NCBI GenBank assembly: GCA_964588335.1
Contig: CAZPOV010000006.1
Location: 62,001-126,000 of the forward strand
DNA: 64,000 nt
Direction of reading: 5' to 3'
Origin: JAGQZY01 sp964588335
GTDB lineage: Bacteria; Bdellovibrionota; Bdellovibrionia; Bdellovibrionales; JAGQZY01
Positions 8,048 through 16,945 of this stretch are shown piece after piece. Within the stretch, counting starts at the first letter, position 1, and each line of letters begins with the position of its first letter. The notes under the pieces were generated by a model. That model was not told the DNA's origin. It did not search any database and worked only from the letters and a program-made list of their open reading frames with translations. Both the position numbers and the translations under genes were made by a program.

Positions 8048-10648
8048 CTACAGACCTTCAAATTCCGCTTCAAAATCGTCCAATTCTTCGCCGCTGTCAC
8101 CACCAAAAGGTTGAGGGCTCATCGGAGCCGGAGCTTCTGGGGCGGGAGGTTCGCCTAAAGGAATGGCATCTTCAAGATCCAGTTCGACCTCTTCCGTGTT
8201 AGGGATAAAGGTGTCATTGGTGGCCCGTGCATCACGGATCAAGTTGTTAAACTTTTCACCATAAGGATCACGGCCTCCAGAGTTCTCTTTGATCCAATCA
8301 ATTCTTTCGGTCATTTTCTGACGCAGAATATTTTTGTGACCTTGAGAGTTTCGAATGATTCTTGGAGTTAAAAACACCACCAAGTTCTTTTTCACTTTTC
8401 GAACCGTACTGTTTTTAAACAGCCATCCGAGAATGGGAATATCACCCAACAATGGGATCTTAGATTCGGTGATCGAGTCTTCATCTTCCATCAAGCCACC
8501 CAATACCGCGGTTTGACCGGACTCCAGAACGATATTCGTTTTCAAAGACTTTTTGGTCAACGCCTGAGCATTGTCCGCTAAGTTCTGTGCCTGAATCTGC
8601 TTGGTACTCACCTTCTGAATTTTCTGTTCGACATTAAGGCGAACAATATCAGAGTCAGGAGAAATAAAAGGCTTAATTTTTAAAAGAATCGTGGCGTCTT
8701 TAAATTGCGGAGTGAACGTGCTCAAACCAGCATTCGAGGCACTCTGAGTCGCACCCACAGGCACCTCATCTCCGACCTCAATCTCTGACTCTTCATTATC
8801 CATCGCTAAGATATTGGGAGTCGAAAGAATGTTGGCATTGGTTTTCTCTTTTAAAAAGGAGATCAACGCAATCAAGCTTGGGATTTCGATGGTTTGTCCC
8901 CCAGCGTTGATTTGAATGGTTTCACTGGGATCACCAAGGTTAAGGATAGCCCCTTTACCTCCGGTTGGATTAACCAGGTCCGCCAACGAACTGGCACCCC
9001 CTGAGAATCCAACCCGAGCCACACCTTCACCGTTGGTGTTATTGGTGTTGTCCTCAGGTCCTTTCAAGAACTTCATGTAGTTCATGTTCCAAACATTCGA
9101 ATTAGAAGCTTCCATTTCCATGATAATAGCTTCAACAAAAACCTGATCTTTCGGAATATCAATTTTCGCTAATAGATTTTTGACAACCTTATAATCTTGC
9201 TTGCTCGCCGTGATGATTAAACTGTTGGTGTTCTCATCGGCTTTCATCACCACATTGCCACCAAAGATGGGCTTTTGAATTTTAGGCGCTTGAAATGTGC
9301 CTTTGTCGTCATTTTGTTTGGCCGACTTCTCAGCGGCTTTTTCATTCTCTTGAGCAATGCCAGAAAGGGTTTCTGCAATTTTAACCGCTTCACCGTGCTT
9401 CACGTAATAAACATAAACCCCACCGGCGTCGGCTGGATCCAAAGGATAATCCAGGCGCTTTACAAGCTCCTCGATACGACCGATTCCTTGATTGTTACCG
9501 ACCACGATGATGGAGTTGGTGCGCTCATCGGGAGCCACAAGTTTTAAATTTTCAGTTTTTCCACCTTCGTTGTTACTAAAACGAGAGCGGCGGAAACGGC
9601 TCGATGATGAGCCTCCTTTTTCTTCTCCATCTTTGATAATCTTTTCGATCAACTCGGCGATATCTTTCGCCTTGGCATGACGGATCGGAATAACTTCTAG
9701 ACGCTCTTCAAATCCAGGCTTATCAAGCTCTTCAATAATTCGAGAGATTCTTTCAATACTGGATCCATACCCTGAAACGATCAAAGAGTTGGTATTCTCG
9801 TAAGACTCCACGTTACCGGCTTTTTTAGAAACAAATTTTTCCAAACTTTTTTTCAAGCTTTCGGCATCGATGTATTTCAGATTGACGATTCGCGTGATCA
9901 ACTGATCCGAAGTCGGATAATAAGCTCCAGAATAGGTTTCAATGGAGTCGTCTTTCGCGTTGGTTTCTTTTCGAATCTTCAGGTAACCGTCGCCGGTAGG
10001 GACCACGGTGTAGTTGTTCATTGCCAAAGCTGTCAGAAACAATTTCCAAGCCTGCGCCACAGTCACCGGAGTCGGCGCCACAATGGTGATTTTGCCATTG
10101 ATACCTGGCTCCATAATGAAGTTCTTTTTGGTTAACTTACTGATGGCTTGTGCCACATCCATAATGTTGGCGTTGGGATAATCGAAACTTTCAATGATGT
10201 CAGGAAAGTTTTCGTCGGTGATGTCTTCGGGTTGAGCCTCCGCAAAAGTCAGGCCTTTTTGCTTCGCTCCAGAATTGGCGACCTTTTTCACCTTGATATC
10301 TTCAACAGGAGTCGCCGGACGATTATTCACAGGAACCGGGTCACGAGCCGGCGTTCCACTGTTGCGTTGAAAACGAGAGCGACGATTACGGAAACGGGAG
10401 CGTGGTGACTCGTCTTCAATGGGCTCGGGTTCCTCAATGATCGGTGGTTCTTCGATGTCAATTTCGTTGATCTGTGGATCCATCTCTTCATCAAAAAATT
10501 CTTCTTCAGGAACTTGTGCGATTGTGTAAAGTGGCTCACCGAGTGTGATCTCTTCAGCCAGGTTGGGAGACGCCGACTTTTTGGCGAGTGATAGTTGAGA
10601 AAAACCTATCACTAGAATCGCTATCATCATGATTCGCATTGTCTTCAT
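8048..10648 (-). CDS. gspD: Type II secretion secretin GspD
   Basis: 866 residues from the ATG at 10648. That start has AGGAAGG five nt upstream; an ATG eight codons earlier lacks a good site. A Sec signal (ending Ser-Leu-Ala) is followed by an unusually long acidic, Pro-rich then Arg-rich stretch (about 30-110) before the N0 domain. N1-N3 repeats follow (Asn-Ser-Leu-Ile-Val, Asn-Ser-Ile-Ile-Val, Asn-Ser-Leu-Ile-Ile). The secretin beta domain contains Asn-Ile-Leu-Ser-Thr-Pro-Asn-Ile-Leu and the typical Gly-Asp-Ile-Pro-Ile-Leu-Gly-Trp-Leu-Phe end motif. A C-terminal tail is acidic and Pro-rich, perhaps a pilotin contact. No lipobox. It forms the outer-membrane pore. Confidence 0.96.
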   Translation of the reverse strand: MKTMRIMMIAILVIGFSQLSLAKKSASPNLAEEITLGEPLYTIAQVPEEEFFDEEMDPQINEIDIEEPPIIEEPEPIEDESPRSRFRNRRSRFQRNSGTPARDPVPVNNRPATPVEDIKVKKVANSGAKQKGLTFAEAQPEDITDENFPDIIESFDYPNANIMDVAQAISKLTKKNFIMEPGINGKITIVAPTPVTVAQAWKLFLTALAMNNYTVVPTGDGYLKIRKETNAKDDSIETYSGAYYPTSDQLITRIVNLKYIDAESLKKSLEKFVSKKAGNVESYENTNSLIVSGYGSSIERISRIIEELDKPGFEERLEVIPIRHAKAKDIAELIEKIIKDGEEKGGSSSSRFRRSRFSNNEGGKTENLKLVAPDERTNSIIVVGNNQGIGRIEELVKRLDYPLDPADAGGVYVYYVKHGEAVKIAETLSGIAQENEKAAEKSAKQNDDKGTFQAPKIQKPIFGGNVVMKADENTNSLIITASKQDYKVVKNLLAKIDIPKDQVFVEAIIMEMEASNSNVWNMNYMKFLKGPEDNTNNTNGEGVARVGFSGGASSLADLVNPTGGKGAILNLGDPSETIQINAGGQTIEIPSLIALISFLKEKTNANILSTPNILAMDNEESEIEVGDEVPVGATQSASNAGLSTFTPQFKDATILLKIKPFISPDSDIVRLNVEQKIQKVSTKQIQAQNLADNAQALTKKSLKTNIVLESGQTAVLGGLMEDEDSITESKIPLLGDIPILGWLFKNSTVRKVKKNLVVFLTPRIIRNSQGHKNILRQKMTERIDWIKENSGGRDPYGEKFNNLIRDARATNDTFIPNTEEVELDLEDAIPLGEPPAPEAPAPMSPQPFGGDSGEELDDFEAEFEGL

Positions 10649-10698
10649 TCGGACCTTCCTATGGTACTGCATTTTCTATTAAAACCTATAAATATTGA

Positions 10699-10714
10699 GA
10701 ACTTAAGTAAGTTC
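10699..10714. promoter_or_regulatory. Perfect 7-bp inverted repeat upstream of gspD
   Basis: GAACTTA and TAAGTTC flank a 2-bp centre (AG), about 50 bp upstream of the gspD start in the 193-bp gap after the gspC paralogue. AT-rich sequence lies between it and the gene (on the minus strand TATTTATAGG and TTTTAAT), which could supply a promoter -10 element. The size, symmetry and placement suit a dimeric repressor or activator site. The call rests on symmetry and position alone. Confidence 0.35.
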
Positions 10715-10841
10715 ATACAACAAAGGCCCGGATCGCGCCCTAGGTCGAGAGAGTGTTTGGCTCTTCTCGGAATCGCATCGCGTCATCGAAAGCCACTCAT
10801 GGTTAAACATTAAGTGTGTCTTGGTTTTTTTACGAAAGATT

Positions 10842-11390
10842 TCACTCCGCAAAGTAATTAATAATCCTTCGCTGGCCATCCCGCACGATTTGAATATTGA
10901 GAAGCTGGCCTCTCTTCAGGGATTGATACATTTGCATCGCCCGCTGCGGGGAATTAACGGCCGTGCCGTTCACACCTCTGATAATATCGCCCCGTTTGAT
11001 TCCCATCTCCGTGTAAATACTGTCGGGACGAACTGTGACAACTTTAAATCCGGTGATCTTACCTCCAGAGCCAGGCTCAACATAGGGAATCGCCTTGGCA
11101 TCTTTAAGAACTTTCGGCAAATTCTTAAGATGCTCATCGATACTGTCCTTACTGTAAGTCAAAGACATCTCATCGGCGCCCGAAAAATCCACAGTTTCAA
11201 CGACCGGCTGCGGTCGGGATTGTTGAGTTGTACTCGATGTGTTTGTTGAAGTGGCGCTTGGCCGAGCAGGCTTGTCCCAACTCGCCTGTCGCTCTGAAAA
11301 GAAAACCTCTTTGTTTTGGTAAAGCACCACACCCAAAACACAATTGATTGCCAACGAAATAACCAAGACCACTCGAACCATGAAAACCAT
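10842..11390 (-). CDS. Short GspC-like PDZ protein (paralogue of the adjacent GspC)
   Basis: 182 residues with one N-terminal membrane anchor (about 4-24), a Ser/Thr-rich linker, and a C-terminal PDZ domain (about 90-182). The PDZ part closely matches the end of the neighbouring full-length GspC: both share Asn-Leu-Pro, Asp-Ala-Lys-Ala, Pro-Gly-Ser-Gly-Gly, Lys-Arg-Gly-Asp-Ile-Ile and Gly-Val-Asn-Gly. It lacks the homology region (HR) that normally contacts the secretin. It sits 54 nt after gspC and 193 nt before gspD, so a tandem duplication with loss of the HR segment is likely. It could be a second inner-membrane clamp or a substrate-recognition subunit. Two Met codons at the start (11390, 11381) are both possible. 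Confidence 0.85.
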   Translation of the reverse strand: MVFMVRVVLVISLAINCVLGVVLYQNKEVFFSERQASWDKPARPSATSTNTSSTTQQSRPQPVVETVDFSGADEMSLTYSKDSIDEHLKNLPKVLKDAKAIPYVEPGSGGKITGFKVVTVRPDSIYTEMGIKRGDIIRGVNGTAVNSPQRAMQMYQSLKRGQLLNIQIVRDGQRRIINYFAE

Positions 11391-11444
11391 CCTTTTGTCG
11401 TCAGAGGGTTAGGATAATAAGTTCCGTGAAAAAAGAAAAAGAAA

Positions 11445-12386
11445 TTATTCTAGAGTGTAGTTTAGTGTGGTTGAACTGCCTCCACGGGTCACGTCCAACT
11501 GAATACTATCGGCACTCTTCAAGGCCTGATAAAGCTCCATAGCTTTTTGTGGAGAATCCACAGGCTCGCCGTTAACACCTTTGATAATATCTCCCCGCTT
11601 CAACCCCAAGGTTTCATAGATACTACCCGTCTTGATAGCCACCAGCTTAAAGCCACTGATCTCGCCTCCCGATCCCGGTGCCACATAAGGAACGGCTTTT
11701 GCGTCCTGCAGAACACGCGGAAGGTTTTCAAGATACTTATTGATCTCGGCCCGTTTAAAATTAAAGTTGGTCTGATCCACTTGTCCAAACTGCTGAGGTG
11801 ATTTCTGCTGAGCTACACCCATTTGGATTTTATTTTCTTCCTTAATCTCAATGTACTCAAGCTTGCGATTGCGGAGGTTCCTAAAAATCACTTTATAGCG
11901 AGTGATATCACGGATTCGAGCCATACCCTCGACTTCTTCACCGGCCATCGCCGCCGTAATGTCTTTGCCACTGACTTCAATGGTCGCTACCGATCGCTCA
12001 CGACGACCGTGGATGATGGTTCCCACCAGCTTTAAAGGAAGACTTGTTAAAACAGGCTTGGTGTTATCCTCGCCGCCTGGACCCCCAGATTTTTTTTCAC
12101 TCAAAGAGTCAGGAATAAAGTGATCGGCGTTGAATATATTTTTGTTTTTCACACCGGTAAAAATAGAGGCTACTTTTTGGTTGCGCAGGCGATTTTGCGC
12201 CATCACATTGGCCTTGGTAATGCCTCCGACCGGCAACATGTCAGCACGAAAGTAGGTTGTTAAATACTTCGAGATCAACATTCCCACAAAAAACAACAGT
12301 ATATAGATGTAGGCCCCCTCGTAAGGAGGACGAGGATTTTTTAACCCGTCACCGCCACCAAATATTGAACTCAGATTCAACGCCAT
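11445..12386 (-). CDS. gspC: Type II secretion inner-membrane clamp GspC
   Basis: 313 residues. A cytoplasmic N terminus, one transmembrane segment (about 27-42) and a linker lead into the HR domain (about 85-190), with Asn-Ile-Phe-Asn-Ala, Pro-Leu-Lys-Leu-Val-Gly-Thr and Ala-Thr-Ile-Glu. A PDZ domain follows (about 215-313). GspC connects the inner-membrane platform to the GspD secretin. It is the first gene of the leftward arm (gspC, short paralogue, gspD, gspE, pal). Confidence 0.92.
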   Translation of the reverse strand: MALNLSSIFGGGDGLKNPRPPYEGAYIYILLFFVGMLISKYLTTYFRADMLPVGGITKANVMAQNRLRNQKVASIFTGVKNKNIFNADHFIPDSLSEKKSGGPGGEDNTKPVLTSLPLKLVGTIIHGRRERSVATIEVSGKDITAAMAGEEVEGMARIRDITRYKVIFRNLRNRKLEYIEIKEENKIQMGVAQQKSPQQFGQVDQTNFNFKRAEINKYLENLPRVLQDAKAVPYVAPGSGGEISGFKLVAIKTGSIYETLGLKRGDIIKGVNGEPVDSPQKAMELYQALKSADSIQLDVTRGGSSTTLNYTLE

Positions 12387-12465
12387 AAGTTAAAGTCTAG
12401 CAAAAACTACAAATAATTATTAGAAAAAAGTCTCTGGACTGTTGGATAGTTTTCCCTGAGCCCGC

Positions 12466-13095
12466 TCAACCGCGATAAATATTGAACAAAAATGAGATCA
12501 TCGGCGTGAAGACATTGTGTTTTGAGGAGGCATCGGACGTCACATTGGTCGCCGCCGCTTCCGCCTTTCCATACTCAAAACTTTTATAAACCAGCTGTGG
12601 GCCAATAGAGACAAAGCGTCCTAAGCGAAAATAGTAAGCCGCATCCAATTGATAGCCCCAACCTTCGGTGTAATCAGACACCGTCAAATTTTCTAAAGTT
12701 TGCTTGGAATAGGGAAAAAAAGTTCCCTTAAACGCCCAACCATGGCGAATGTATCCAAAACTGGCCCCCAACGATGCTCGCGATGTGGTCGGGTTGCCTT
12801 CGTTGATGTCTTGAGTTTCACCGGTATACAACACTCCAAAATAGAAGCCATTGCGAAAAATATACCCTAACTGCACATCATAAAATGTCAGATTGCGAGT
12901 ACGGTCTCCGACCACGGCGCCACTGACGTCGTTGTTTTCATCAATTTGGTTGTAAAACAGTGAGGGAATAAAAACCAAGCCGTAGTCCCGCTGCCATTTA
13001 TCCAATTCTGAAAAGGTGTCGTAGGACTTGTAGTCCTCATATTGGGCGAAACACTGAAAGCTCGATAAAAACAGGATAAAAAATAGACTGCGCAT
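12466..13095 (-). CDS. Small outer-membrane beta-barrel protein
   Basis: 209 residues from the ATG at 13095, with a Sec signal ending Cys-Phe-Ala-Gln. The mature part alternates polar and aromatic/hydrophobic residues in about eight strands, with Gly-Tyr/Phe-rich turns (Gln-Leu-Gly-Tyr-Ile-Phe, Ala-Ser-Phe-Gly-Tyr-Ile), and ends in an aromatic-containing strand. This is the pattern of an eight-stranded OmpW/OmpA-like barrel. It lies between the two divergent T2SS arms, 79 nt upstream of gspC and in the same direction. It could be a secretion accessory or an unrelated barrel. A longer start upstream would add 30 non-signal residues and is unlikely. Confidence 0.7.
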   Translation of the reverse strand: MRSLFFILFLSSFQCFAQYEDYKSYDTFSELDKWQRDYGLVFIPSLFYNQIDENNDVSGAVVGDRTRNLTFYDVQLGYIFRNGFYFGVLYTGETQDINEGNPTTSRASLGASFGYIRHGWAFKGTFFPYSKQTLENLTVSDYTEGWGYQLDAAYYFRLGRFVSIGPQLVYKSFEYGKAEAAATNVTSDASSKHNVFTPMISFLFNIYRG

Positions 13096-13171
13096 GCCCC
13101 CATTATTTGCTGGACCGAGGACAGAATCAAGCCATTCATTGAATAGGAACGTCGAACCAGAGTAATCAGCA

Positions 13172-13200
13172 TTGAACTCCACCATCTTTGTGATTAAAAT
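13172..13200 (+). promoter_or_regulatory. Probable sigma-70 promoter of the gspF-N operon
   Basis: TTGAAC (13172-13177) and TAAAAT (13195-13200) are separated by exactly 17 bp. They match the vegetative consensus at 4 of 6 and 5 of 6 positions. The predicted start of transcription near 13207 leaves a short leader before the gspF ATG at 13230. A GAGGAAGG ribosome site occurs in that leader. Confidence 0.5.
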
Positions 13201-13229
13201 AAGGAAGTTCGTCGAGGAAGGTCCAGTTA

Positions 13230-14447
13230 ATGCCTATTTATGAATATAAAGGTCTCAACAAAGCAGGAAGAAATGTCAAAGGCACGGTCGATGCCGACAA
13301 TCTTCGCAATGCTCGAATCAAATTAAAAAAAGATGGGGTCTACGTTGTCGACCTGGCTGATAAAACCAAACGTCAACGAATCAAAAATAAAAACAAAGTG
13401 GGAAGCACCAAAGGTGTGAGTGTTGACGATCTTTCAAATATGACTCGGCAGATGGCCTCTTTGATCAAGGCCAACATTCCCTTAGTCGATGCACTGGGCG
13501 CCTGTTCTGACCAAATGGACAACCCCCTCCTAAAAGAAGTTTTGGCCGATTGTAAAAACAATGTGAACGAAGGAAGTCCGTTTCATAAAACCCTTCGAAA
13601 ATACCCACGTATCTTTGACAAGGTTTTTATATCGATGGTTGAAGCCGGAGAAATGTCGGGAACCTTGGACGTGATCTTGTTGCGTTTGGCCGAGTTTACT
13701 GAGGATCGTGCGGAACTGAATTCTAAAATCAAGTCGGCCATGCTTTATCCCATCATCATGATTGTCTTCATGATCGGTATTTTGGCTGTGATGTTTATTT
13801 TTGTGGTCCCACAAATGATGAGCATTTTTGAAGATGCCGAGATGGCCTTGCCTTGGTACACCGTGATGGTGATCAATTTGAGTGCGGTGATCGTGAATTA
13901 TTGGTGGATGATCATTGCTGGCGTCGGCGCCCTGATTTACATTTTTGTCCAGTGGACCAATTCGGAAAATGGTCGTCCAAAGTGGGATGCTATCAAACTG
14001 AAACTTCCGGTTTCAGGAGAATTGACCCGAATGATTGCTGTGTCCCGATTCACCCGAACCCTTTCGACTCTACTGGCTGGTGGAGTTCCCATGCTCAATG
14101 CCATGGACATTGTGAAAAATGTGGTTAATAACGAAGTCTTAGCCAAAGCGGTGCGCGAGGCTCGAGACAACATCAGCGAAGGGGAATCGATTGCTGGCCC
14201 CCTGAAAAAGTCCGAGCAATTCCCACCTATTGTGATTCACATGGTGGGAATTGGCGAAAAAACAGGCGAACTGGAGAAAATGCTCAACCAAGTCAGTGAC
14301 ACCTATGATTTTCAGGTCAAAAACAAGGTGAATGGCCTAACTTCGGTCCTGGAGCCCATCATGATTATTTTTATGGGGGGTGTCATTGGGGTTATTGTGT
14401 TTTCTCTCATGGTGCCAATGTTTGAACTCGCCAATATCGCAGAGTAA
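13230..14447 (+). CDS. gspF: Type II secretion inner-membrane platform protein GspF
   Basis: 405 residues, the normal length. A short N-terminal soluble segment begins Met-Pro-Ile-Tyr-Glu-Tyr-Lys-Gly, typical of GspF/PilC. Two repeated cytoplasmic domains follow (about 70-195 and 270-395), each ending in membrane segments (near 170-195, 215-238 and 375-398). Motifs include Gly-Glu-Met-Ser-Gly-Thr-Leu and Gly-Glu-Lys-Thr-Gly-Glu-Leu at the matching point of each repeat. It is the first gene of the rightward arm. Confidence 0.96.
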   Translation: MPIYEYKGLNKAGRNVKGTVDADNLRNARIKLKKDGVYVVDLADKTKRQRIKNKNKVGSTKGVSVDDLSNMTRQMASLIKANIPLVDALGACSDQMDNPLLKEVLADCKNNVNEGSPFHKTLRKYPRIFDKVFISMVEAGEMSGTLDVILLRLAEFTEDRAELNSKIKSAMLYPIIMIVFMIGILAVMFIFVVPQMMSIFEDAEMALPWYTVMVINLSAVIVNYWWMIIAGVGALIYIFVQWTNSENGRPKWDAIKLKLPVSGELTRMIAVSRFTRTLSTLLAGGVPMLNAMDIVKNVVNNEVLAKAVREARDNISEGESIAGPLKKSEQFPPIVIHMVGIGEKTGELEKMLNQVSDTYDFQVKNKVNGLTSVLEPIMIIFMGGVIGVIVFSLMVPMFELANIAE

Positions 14448-14480
14448 TATAGCCATCTTAATCTTTTGAGGAGTGAGTGT

Positions 14481-14900
14481 ATGTTTTTAAACAATCGAAG
14501 TGGATTTTCACTAGTGGAAATTATGATCGTTGTGGTGATCATTGGAATTATTGGTGCAACCATGGGGAACCGACTTTTTGGAGGCTTGGATCGAGCCAAA
14601 CAAAAAGATGCCCAAAATATGATGCGCAACTTTGCAGATGCCTTAGAGATGTATGCCACCGACTGCAACTCTTACCCAACCACCGATCAAGGGCTTGAGG
14701 CTCTTGTCGACGAGCCTTCTGGAGACCCACCCTGTGATGCTTGGGGACCCAAATATTTAAAAAAGATTCCAAAGGATCCTTGGGGACGCCCTTACATCTA
14801 TGAGTCTGACGGTGTTGAGTTTAATATTATCTCTTTAGGAAAAGACAAAAGAGAAAATGGAGAGGGCTTCGGAGAGGACATCCATTACAACCAACTGTAA
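14481..14900 (+). CDS. gspG: Type II secretion major pseudopilin GspG
   Basis: 139 residues from the ATG at 14481, with GAGGAG seven nt upstream. A short leader is followed by Gly|Phe-Ser-Leu-Val-Glu, the prepilin peptidase site with Glu at +5, and a hydrophobic helix. The rest has the GspG signature: Tyr-Pro-Thr-Thr-Asp-Gln-Gly-Leu-Glu-Ala-Leu, Asp-Pro-Trp-Gly-Arg-Pro-Tyr and Ser-Leu-Gly-Lys-Asp. It polymerises into the pseudopilus that pushes substrates through GspD. Two cysteines (near Asp-Cys-Asn and Pro-Cys-Asp) may form a disulphide. Confidence 0.96.
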   Translation: MFLNNRSGFSLVEIMIVVVIIGIIGATMGNRLFGGLDRAKQKDAQNMMRNFADALEMYATDCNSYPTTDQGLEALVDEPSGDPPCDAWGPKYLKKIPKDPWGRPYIYESDGVEFNIISLGKDKRENGEGFGEDIHYNQL

Positions 14901-15576
14901 TCTAAGGGAGGCGTTGCCCCTCCCTTTCCTTCGCAGCCGACGATCAAATTCGACCGGATTCTCTCTGGTCGAAATCATGATCGTCATTGTCATTATCGGC
15001 CTGTTTGTCAGTTATGGTGCTCGGCGATTTTCCGATCGCAGCAACACAGTCAAAACCCAAGTCCGTCGCTTCTCTACGATGACAAAGAAATTGCGCAATC
15101 GCGCTCGACTCGATAACAAAACCTATCGTTTGGTTTTTGATCTACCCATTGAACGCAACAAGCAACAGAGCTATTGGATCGAGTCCACTGACAAAGCGGC
15201 CCTGCTTTTAAATGAAGAACAAAGAGAAGAGCTTGAAGAGGTTCTTGAAGAAAAAGAGACCGAAAGTGGTGAAAAGTTTTTACCAGACCCACAGGGTTTC
15301 GCCCAAGACAGTAGTATTTTAAAAGAAGCTCCCGCCACCCTTCCCGACGGATTGTTTTTTGAGTCCATTGAACTGATGGGCGATCCAGTCGAGAAAATCA
15401 CCGATGGAAGAGTCTATATTTATTTTTTTCCACAAGGTTATGTACAAGGAAGTGCCATTCACTTCACGGATCGTGATACAGTACATTGGACGATCATTAT
15501 TGAGGGTTTGACCGGACGAGTGAATATCTTTCCGAAAGAACGGAGTTTAAAAGATTTTAATTTTGAAAAGGAGTGA
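14857..15576 (+). CDS. gspH: Type II secretion minor pseudopilin GspH
   Basis: Up to 239 residues. The prepilin site Thr-Gly|Phe-Ser-Leu-Val-Glu is followed by a hydrophobic helix and a GspH/FimT-like soluble domain. The start is uncertain. The ATG at 14857 overlaps gspG by 44 nt and gives an over-long 34-residue leader. A TTG at 14914 next to AAGGGAGG would give a 15-residue leader, more typical for a pilin, but the spacing is tight. A Glu-rich run occurs near residues 120-138. It belongs to the pseudopilus tip complex with GspI, J and K. Confidence 0.88.
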   Translation: MERASERTSITTNCNLREALPLPFLRSRRSNSTGFSLVEIMIVIVIIGLFVSYGARRFSDRSNTVKTQVRRFSTMTKKLRNRARLDNKTYRLVFDLPIERNKQQSYWIESTDKAALLLNEEQREELEEVLEEKETESGEKFLPDPQGFAQDSSILKEAPATLPDGLFFESIELMGDPVEKITDGRVYIYFFPQGYVQGSAIHFTDRDTVHWTIIIEGLTGRVNIFPKERSLKDFNFEKE

Positions 15577-15581
15577 TTCCA

Positions 15582-16124
15582 TTGCGAAGACCTGACCTTT
15601 GTAAAAAAGGCTTTTCATTATTTGAGGTTCTTATTGCGATGGCCATTATGTCATCAGCGGCTATGCTGATCTACACCGCCTGGACCGGCAATCAGCTGCG
15701 CGTACGAAAAATGGCCATCAATAACAAAGCCGCCTTCTTACTCGATCAGATTATGGCTGAGCTCGAAATAAAATATTCAGAACGAATCACCCAACTTCCT
15801 GAAACCGAGGGTGGCGCTTTTGAGAATCACCCCAACTTCACCTGGTCGATGGTGTCGCGAGACTTTGAAATGCCGGATTTGCGCTCGGTGCTGATATCGG
15901 GGGGAGACGGTGACGAAGCCATGCTGTTAATTGTCGATAAGCTGACAGAATACCTCAATCAAAGTGTTAAAGAGATGAAAGTCACGATCTCCTATAATTA
16001 CGGGGGCAAAGGCAAAAAAGAAACCATCGACTACTCAGCCACCACCTTTCTGGTCGACTTCAATCAGGCGATTCCCATCGGTGGCGGTGTTCCTGGGGCT
16101 GGCGGCGGAGGCCTTGGACCATGA
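15582..16124 (+). CDS. gspI: Type II secretion minor pseudopilin GspI
   Basis: 180 residues from a TTG at 15582, chosen because AAGGAG lies eight nt upstream; a GTG at 15573 overlapping the gspH stop is the alternative. The leader ends Lys-Lys-Gly|Phe-Ser-Leu-Phe-Glu, with Glu at +5, then a hydrophobic helix and a GspI-like domain. The C terminus is Gly/Pro-rich. Its stop overlaps the gspJ start (ATGA), implying coupled translation. Confidence 0.88.
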   Translation: MRRPDLCKKGFSLFEVLIAMAIMSSAAMLIYTAWTGNQLRVRKMAINNKAAFLLDQIMAELEIKYSERITQLPETEGGAFENHPNFTWSMVSRDFEMPDLRSVLISGGDGDEAMLLIVDKLTEYLNQSVKEMKVTISYNYGGKGKKETIDYSATTFLVDFNQAIPIGGGVPGAGGGGLGP

Positions 16125-16945
16125 GAAACCGCGGTTTTACTCTCGTTGAGGTGATGATCTCTATGCTTATTATGTCGATGTTGACGGTTTTGATTTCAAC
16201 GTCGATTCGCACCGCTGTTCGCAATAAAAAAAGTCTGGAGAAAAAAATTGAGGCTGAAACCGACCTCTATGACTCTTTGCGGGTTATTAAAATGGATATC
16301 GAAAGAGCCTTCCACTACCAAGACGTGTTTTGGGAGATTGAAAACTTGGCCATCCAACAATTGGAAACAGAAAAACAGAATCAGGGACAGAATCAACCCG
16401 TCAACCGCCAGGGGCAACCAAGACAACCACCCATTAAACTCACCCAGTTCCTTGGCGAGGCATCCAGCTTGCATTTTACAACCCTGAATCACTTTCGCAC
16501 CAAGTACAACGCCCCCGAAAGTGATCAGATGGAGGTTGGCTATTTCGTCGATAGCTGCGATCGTCGCAGTGGCAACGGCTCAACCAAATGCCTTTGGCGT
16601 CGAAGCAGTCCGCAAATTGATGATGAGGTCGACAAAGACGGAGCTCGCGTGGTGGTGGCCTACAATGTTAAAAAATTTGCCTTAGAGTATCGTAGCGATA
16701 AAGAACAAGATGAATGGGTGGATCAGTGGCGATCCGACAACAAGGGGCGCGCTGATCATCGCAATAAGTTTCCAAACTTTGTAAAAGTGAGTTTAGAAAT
16801 TGAAGACACTGAGGATCGAAATCCAAAACCTCTGTCACAAACTATGGTGGTTGCCGTGGCCTTCCCCAACAACGAACCTCACCTGCAAACTCCCGCTCAA
16901 GGCCAGGGTCAAGGTCAGGGCAATCGACCGGGGTTCACACGATGA
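16121..16945 (+). CDS. gspJ: Type II secretion minor pseudopilin GspJ
   Basis: 274 residues. A very short leader (Met-Arg-Asn-Arg-Gly|Phe-Thr-Leu-Val-Glu) and a hydrophobic helix are followed by a GspJ-type domain. A Gln/Asn/Pro-rich insert lies near residues 84-107, and a Gly-Gln repeat occurs close to the C terminus. Both are low-complexity extensions, probably flexible. Start and stop overlap gspI and gspK by ATGA. Confidence 0.9.
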   Translation: MRNRGFTLVEVMISMLIMSMLTVLISTSIRTAVRNKKSLEKKIEAETDLYDSLRVIKMDIERAFHYQDVFWEIENLAIQQLETEKQNQGQNQPVNRQGQPRQPPIKLTQFLGEASSLHFTTLNHFRTKYNAPESDQMEVGYFVDSCDRRSGNGSTKCLWRRSSPQIDDEVDKDGARVVVAYNVKKFALEYRSDKEQDEWVDQWRSDNKGRADHRNKFPNFVKVSLEIEDTEDRNPKPLSQTMVVAVAFPNNEPHLQTPAQGQGQGQGNRPGFTR

